Positions 6,033 through 7,755 of a DNA stretch of 7,755 nt are shown here, in pieces; within the stretch, counting starts at the first letter, position 1, and each line of letters opens with the position of its first letter. The position numbers were made by a program, and so were the translations under genes. Source of the DNA: Deltaproteobacteria bacterium (GTDB lineage: Bacteria; Desulfobacterota; Desulfobacteria; Desulfobacterales; B30-G6). Under the pieces are notes generated by a model. It saw nothing but the letters and a program-made list of their open reading frames with translations. It was not told the DNA's origin and searched no databases. The stretch is taken from NCBI GenBank assembly GCA_003647375.1, contig QMMS01000216.1:1-7755 (forward strand), given 5' to 3'.

Positions 6033-6629
6033 CTATGTTTTCAGGAAATCTTTGATTAACTTCTTTGCATATTGTCCAAATAAGCTAAAAGGCTTATCCC
6101 CGGCAAGGAAATCGGAATGAAATGAAAGCCCTTCAAACGCTGAAACAATGAAATCAGCGGCCAATTCCGGGTCCGTATCTTTAATAATGCCTTCCTGCAT
6201 GAATATTTCGAGTTCCCGGGTGATCCAATCCCGATGTTTTTTAAACATGTGCACAAAAAGCTTGCGTACTTTTGGATTCCGGTAACTAAGGTAATAAAAG
6301 GCATAATACACACTGGAATTCACGGTATTGATATCTGCTTCAGAAAACAGGGTATCTAAAAATACATTGAACCTGCGTTCCGGATCTTTAATGGCTTCAA
6401 TCTGTTCCCTGACGTGTTGCGGGTCATATTTTTTCTGTATGTATTCTGCCAGTTCAACTAACATGTTCTCTTTACTTTTAAAGTAGTGGAAGATAAGACT
6501 GGTATGGATGTCCATCGAAGCTGCGATCTTTGCCATGGATGCGCCTTCAATGCCCTCCTGAATGATTACCTGATAAAAGTGCTCCAGTATTTCCGGTTTG
6601 CGAAGTTCGGCATTTTTTCTTTTTCTCAT
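6033..6629 (-). CDS. TetR/AcrR family transcriptional regulator
   Basis: This 198-residue protein has the usual TetR length. The N-terminal helix-turn-helix spans about residues 12-58: IEGASMAKIAASMDIHTSL, with the recognition helix around 41-49, followed by the family-typical FHYFKSKENML. The rest is an all-helical ligand-binding and dimerisation domain of divergent sequence, reminiscent of BetI-type regulators but not enough to name a ligand. Members usually repress neighbouring genes until a small molecule binds. The candidate operator at 5957-5984, just downstream and before the symporter, makes self-standing local control likely. The gene starts 29 bp after the amidohydrolase stop, so the two are probably cotranscribed. 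No clear Shine-Dalgarno precedes the ATG (6627-6629), suggesting modest translation. It ends in TAG; read-through would add 17 residues before TAA. Confidence 0.88.
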   Translation of the reverse strand: MRKRKNAELRKPEILEHFYQVIIQEGIEGASMAKIAASMDIHTSLIFHYFKSKENMLVELAEYIQKKYDPQHVREQIEAIKDPERRFNVFLDTLFSEADINTVNSSVYYAFYYLSYRNPKVRKLFVHMFKKHRDWITRELEIFMQEGIIKDTDPELAADFIVSAFEGLSFHSDFLAGDKPFSLFGQYAKKLIKDFLKT

Positions 6630-6658
6630 AGTTCGGAATTCACTTTCGGGTTTAGCGG

Positions 6659-7755
6659 TTAATGGTCCAGGCTTTTGAATTTATTAAAGACTGCCTCCGA
6701 ACGGAGGTTCGCTTCCTGCATGGCTTTTTTCTCATCGATGGTTTTCACTTTCCCGTTTTCCACCACAACCTCACCATCGATGATTACCATCGAAACATCA
6801 CTGCCGTGGACATTGTAAACCAGGTTGGTGACCGGGTCATAATGGCTGTTCATGGGCACGATATGCGGTTGGTCAAAATCAACCAAAATGATATCCGCCA
6901 GCTTTCCGATTTCAAGGGACCCGATTTTGTCATCTAAATCTAGCGCTTTGGCGGCTTTTATGGTGAACATTTCCAGAAAATCATAGGCCTTGTTCAACAG
7001 AGCGTCGCCACTGTCAATCCTGGCCAGCACAGCGGCATATCGCATCTGTTCAAAGGGGTCCAACATCAACCAGTCCGAACCCAAGGCAATATTGAGGCCG
7101 GCCGCGTACATTTTACCAAGGGGAGCGCATGCCCCTCTTTTGCCCATTTCATATGGACAATGGATCATGTATGCATTGGTTTCTTTGATGATATCAATTT
7201 CCCGGTCCTGGGTATAAATCAAATGAACCAAGTTTGTATTTTCATCCAGGTAATCGATATCGGAAAGAAATTCAACCCCGACTTTTTGATACATTTGTTG
7301 ATAAGCTTCAACTTCAAATGATTCTGTGTTGATGTGGGTGTTGACACCGATACCGCGTTCCTTTGCCAATTTTTTTGTTTCCGTTAAAAATTCGGGTGAA
7401 CAGAGCAAGGGTATATTGTTGCTGAAACGAACGGAAATTCTGTCATTATTTTTACCATGCCAGGTATCATAAAACTTGATTGCCTTATCCAGGTTTGTTT
7501 TCATCAAATCCGGACTATAATTCGGCAGTGCATTTGGATCGGAAAAATCCCAATCCGCATCCGTCATGTTCACTCCCAGAACACCGCGAATGCCGGATTC
7601 CATGATTGCCGACGCCGTATCGTCTGAAAAAGTCTCGAATTCACTGATACAGGTATTACCGAATTTCAGCATTTCCACGCAATCTAGATATGCAAAACAC
7701 TGCATATCCTCATCGGTCACAACGTGTTCTATGAGTGGTTCGGTTAACCTGAAAA
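6659..7755 (-). CDS. Amidohydrolase of the COG0402 deaminase/chlorohydrolase group, 5' end cut by the window
   Basis: This is a metal-dependent TIM-barrel amidohydrolase, the group that includes methylthioadenosine/S-adenosylhomocysteine deaminase, guanine deaminase, SsnA and the s-triazine hydrolases AtzA/TrzN. Counting from the GTG at 7718-7720, His129 and Glu133 (THINTES), His166 (NLVHLIY), the HCP segment (187-189) and Asp216 (LGSDW) match the metal and catalytic residues; GSLEIGKLADIILVDFD (267-283) is the C-terminal composite-domain signature. That GTG is not the real start, because the frame remains open to the window edge and the EMLKFGNT segment normally lies about 100 residues into such proteins; the N-terminal HxH metal motif should lie outside. 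Substrates of the group are amino- or halo-substituted rings and related amidines, and the sequence seen here does not choose among them. It lies upstream of the TetR gene with a 29-bp gap, probably in one transcript, and ends in TAA. Confidence 0.85.
   Translation of the reverse strand, partial: FRLTEPLIEHVVTDEDMQCFAYLDCVEMLKFGNTCISEFETFSDDTASAIMESGIRGVLGVNMTDADWDFSDPNALPNYSPDLMKTNLDKAIKFYDTWHGKNNDRISVRFSNNIPLLCSPEFLTETKKLAKERGIGVNTHINTESFEVEAYQQMYQKVGVEFLSDIDYLDENTNLVHLIYTQDREIDIIKETNAYMIHCPYEMGKRGACAPLGKMYAAGLNIALGSDWLMLDPFEQMRYAAVLARIDSGDALLNKAYDFLEMFTIKAAKALDLDDKIGSLEIGKLADIILVDFDQPHIVPMNSHYDPVTNLVYNVHGSDVSMVIIDGEVVVENGKVKTIDEKKAMQEANLRSEAVFNKFKSLDH

Overview
The window looks like chromosomal DNA from an anaerobic, pyrrolysine-decoding bacterium. 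The most likely source is a sulfate reducer of the Desulfobacterota (Deltaproteobacteria). The base composition is moderate and Shine-Dalgarno sites are strong. The main evidence is at the left edge: a dimethylamine:corrinoid methyltransferase gene (mtbB) is interrupted by one in-frame TAG at 226-228, exactly where MtbB proteins carry pyrrolysine, and the homologous reading frame continues past it to the edge. The taxonomic assignment is inference, because the window has no rRNA, tRNA or pyl gene.

All seven genes lie on the minus strand, so transcription runs from right to left. In that order they are: a COG0402-type amidohydrolase cut by the right edge (6659-7755); a TetR-family regulator (6033-6629); a short control region with a perfect 8-bp inverted repeat (5957-5984); a GPH-family cation symporter (4551-5945); a class III omega-aminotransferase (3125-4540); a small secreted DUF2141 protein (2609-3046); a glycine-amidinotransferase-like enzyme (1482-2573); a 191-bp leader; and mtbB (1-1290, cut by the left edge). 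No gap exceeds 191 bp. I saw no rRNA, tRNA, CRISPR array, insertion sequence or phage gene.

The symporter, aminotransferase, DUF2141 protein and amidinotransferase have short gaps and look like one operon, probably controlled by the TetR protein from the inverted repeat. mtbB may be read from that operon, from its own promoter, or both. A plausible picture is uptake of a nitrogen-containing compound, processing by amidohydrolase, aminotransferase and amidinotransferase, and feeding of dimethylamine-derived methyl groups into corrinoid and C1 metabolism through MtbB. The substrate linking these enzymes cannot be read from the sequence.

Two points deserve most attention. First, mtbB is a UAG-recoded gene that standard annotation would cut at 354 residues. 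Second, four of the six genes whose 3' ends are visible and not recoded terminate in TAG although the host appears to decode UAG as an amino acid; each has a backup TGA or TAA 3 to 17 codons further on. The amidinotransferase also differs from animal glycine amidinotransferase at two active-site positions, which leaves its substrate open.
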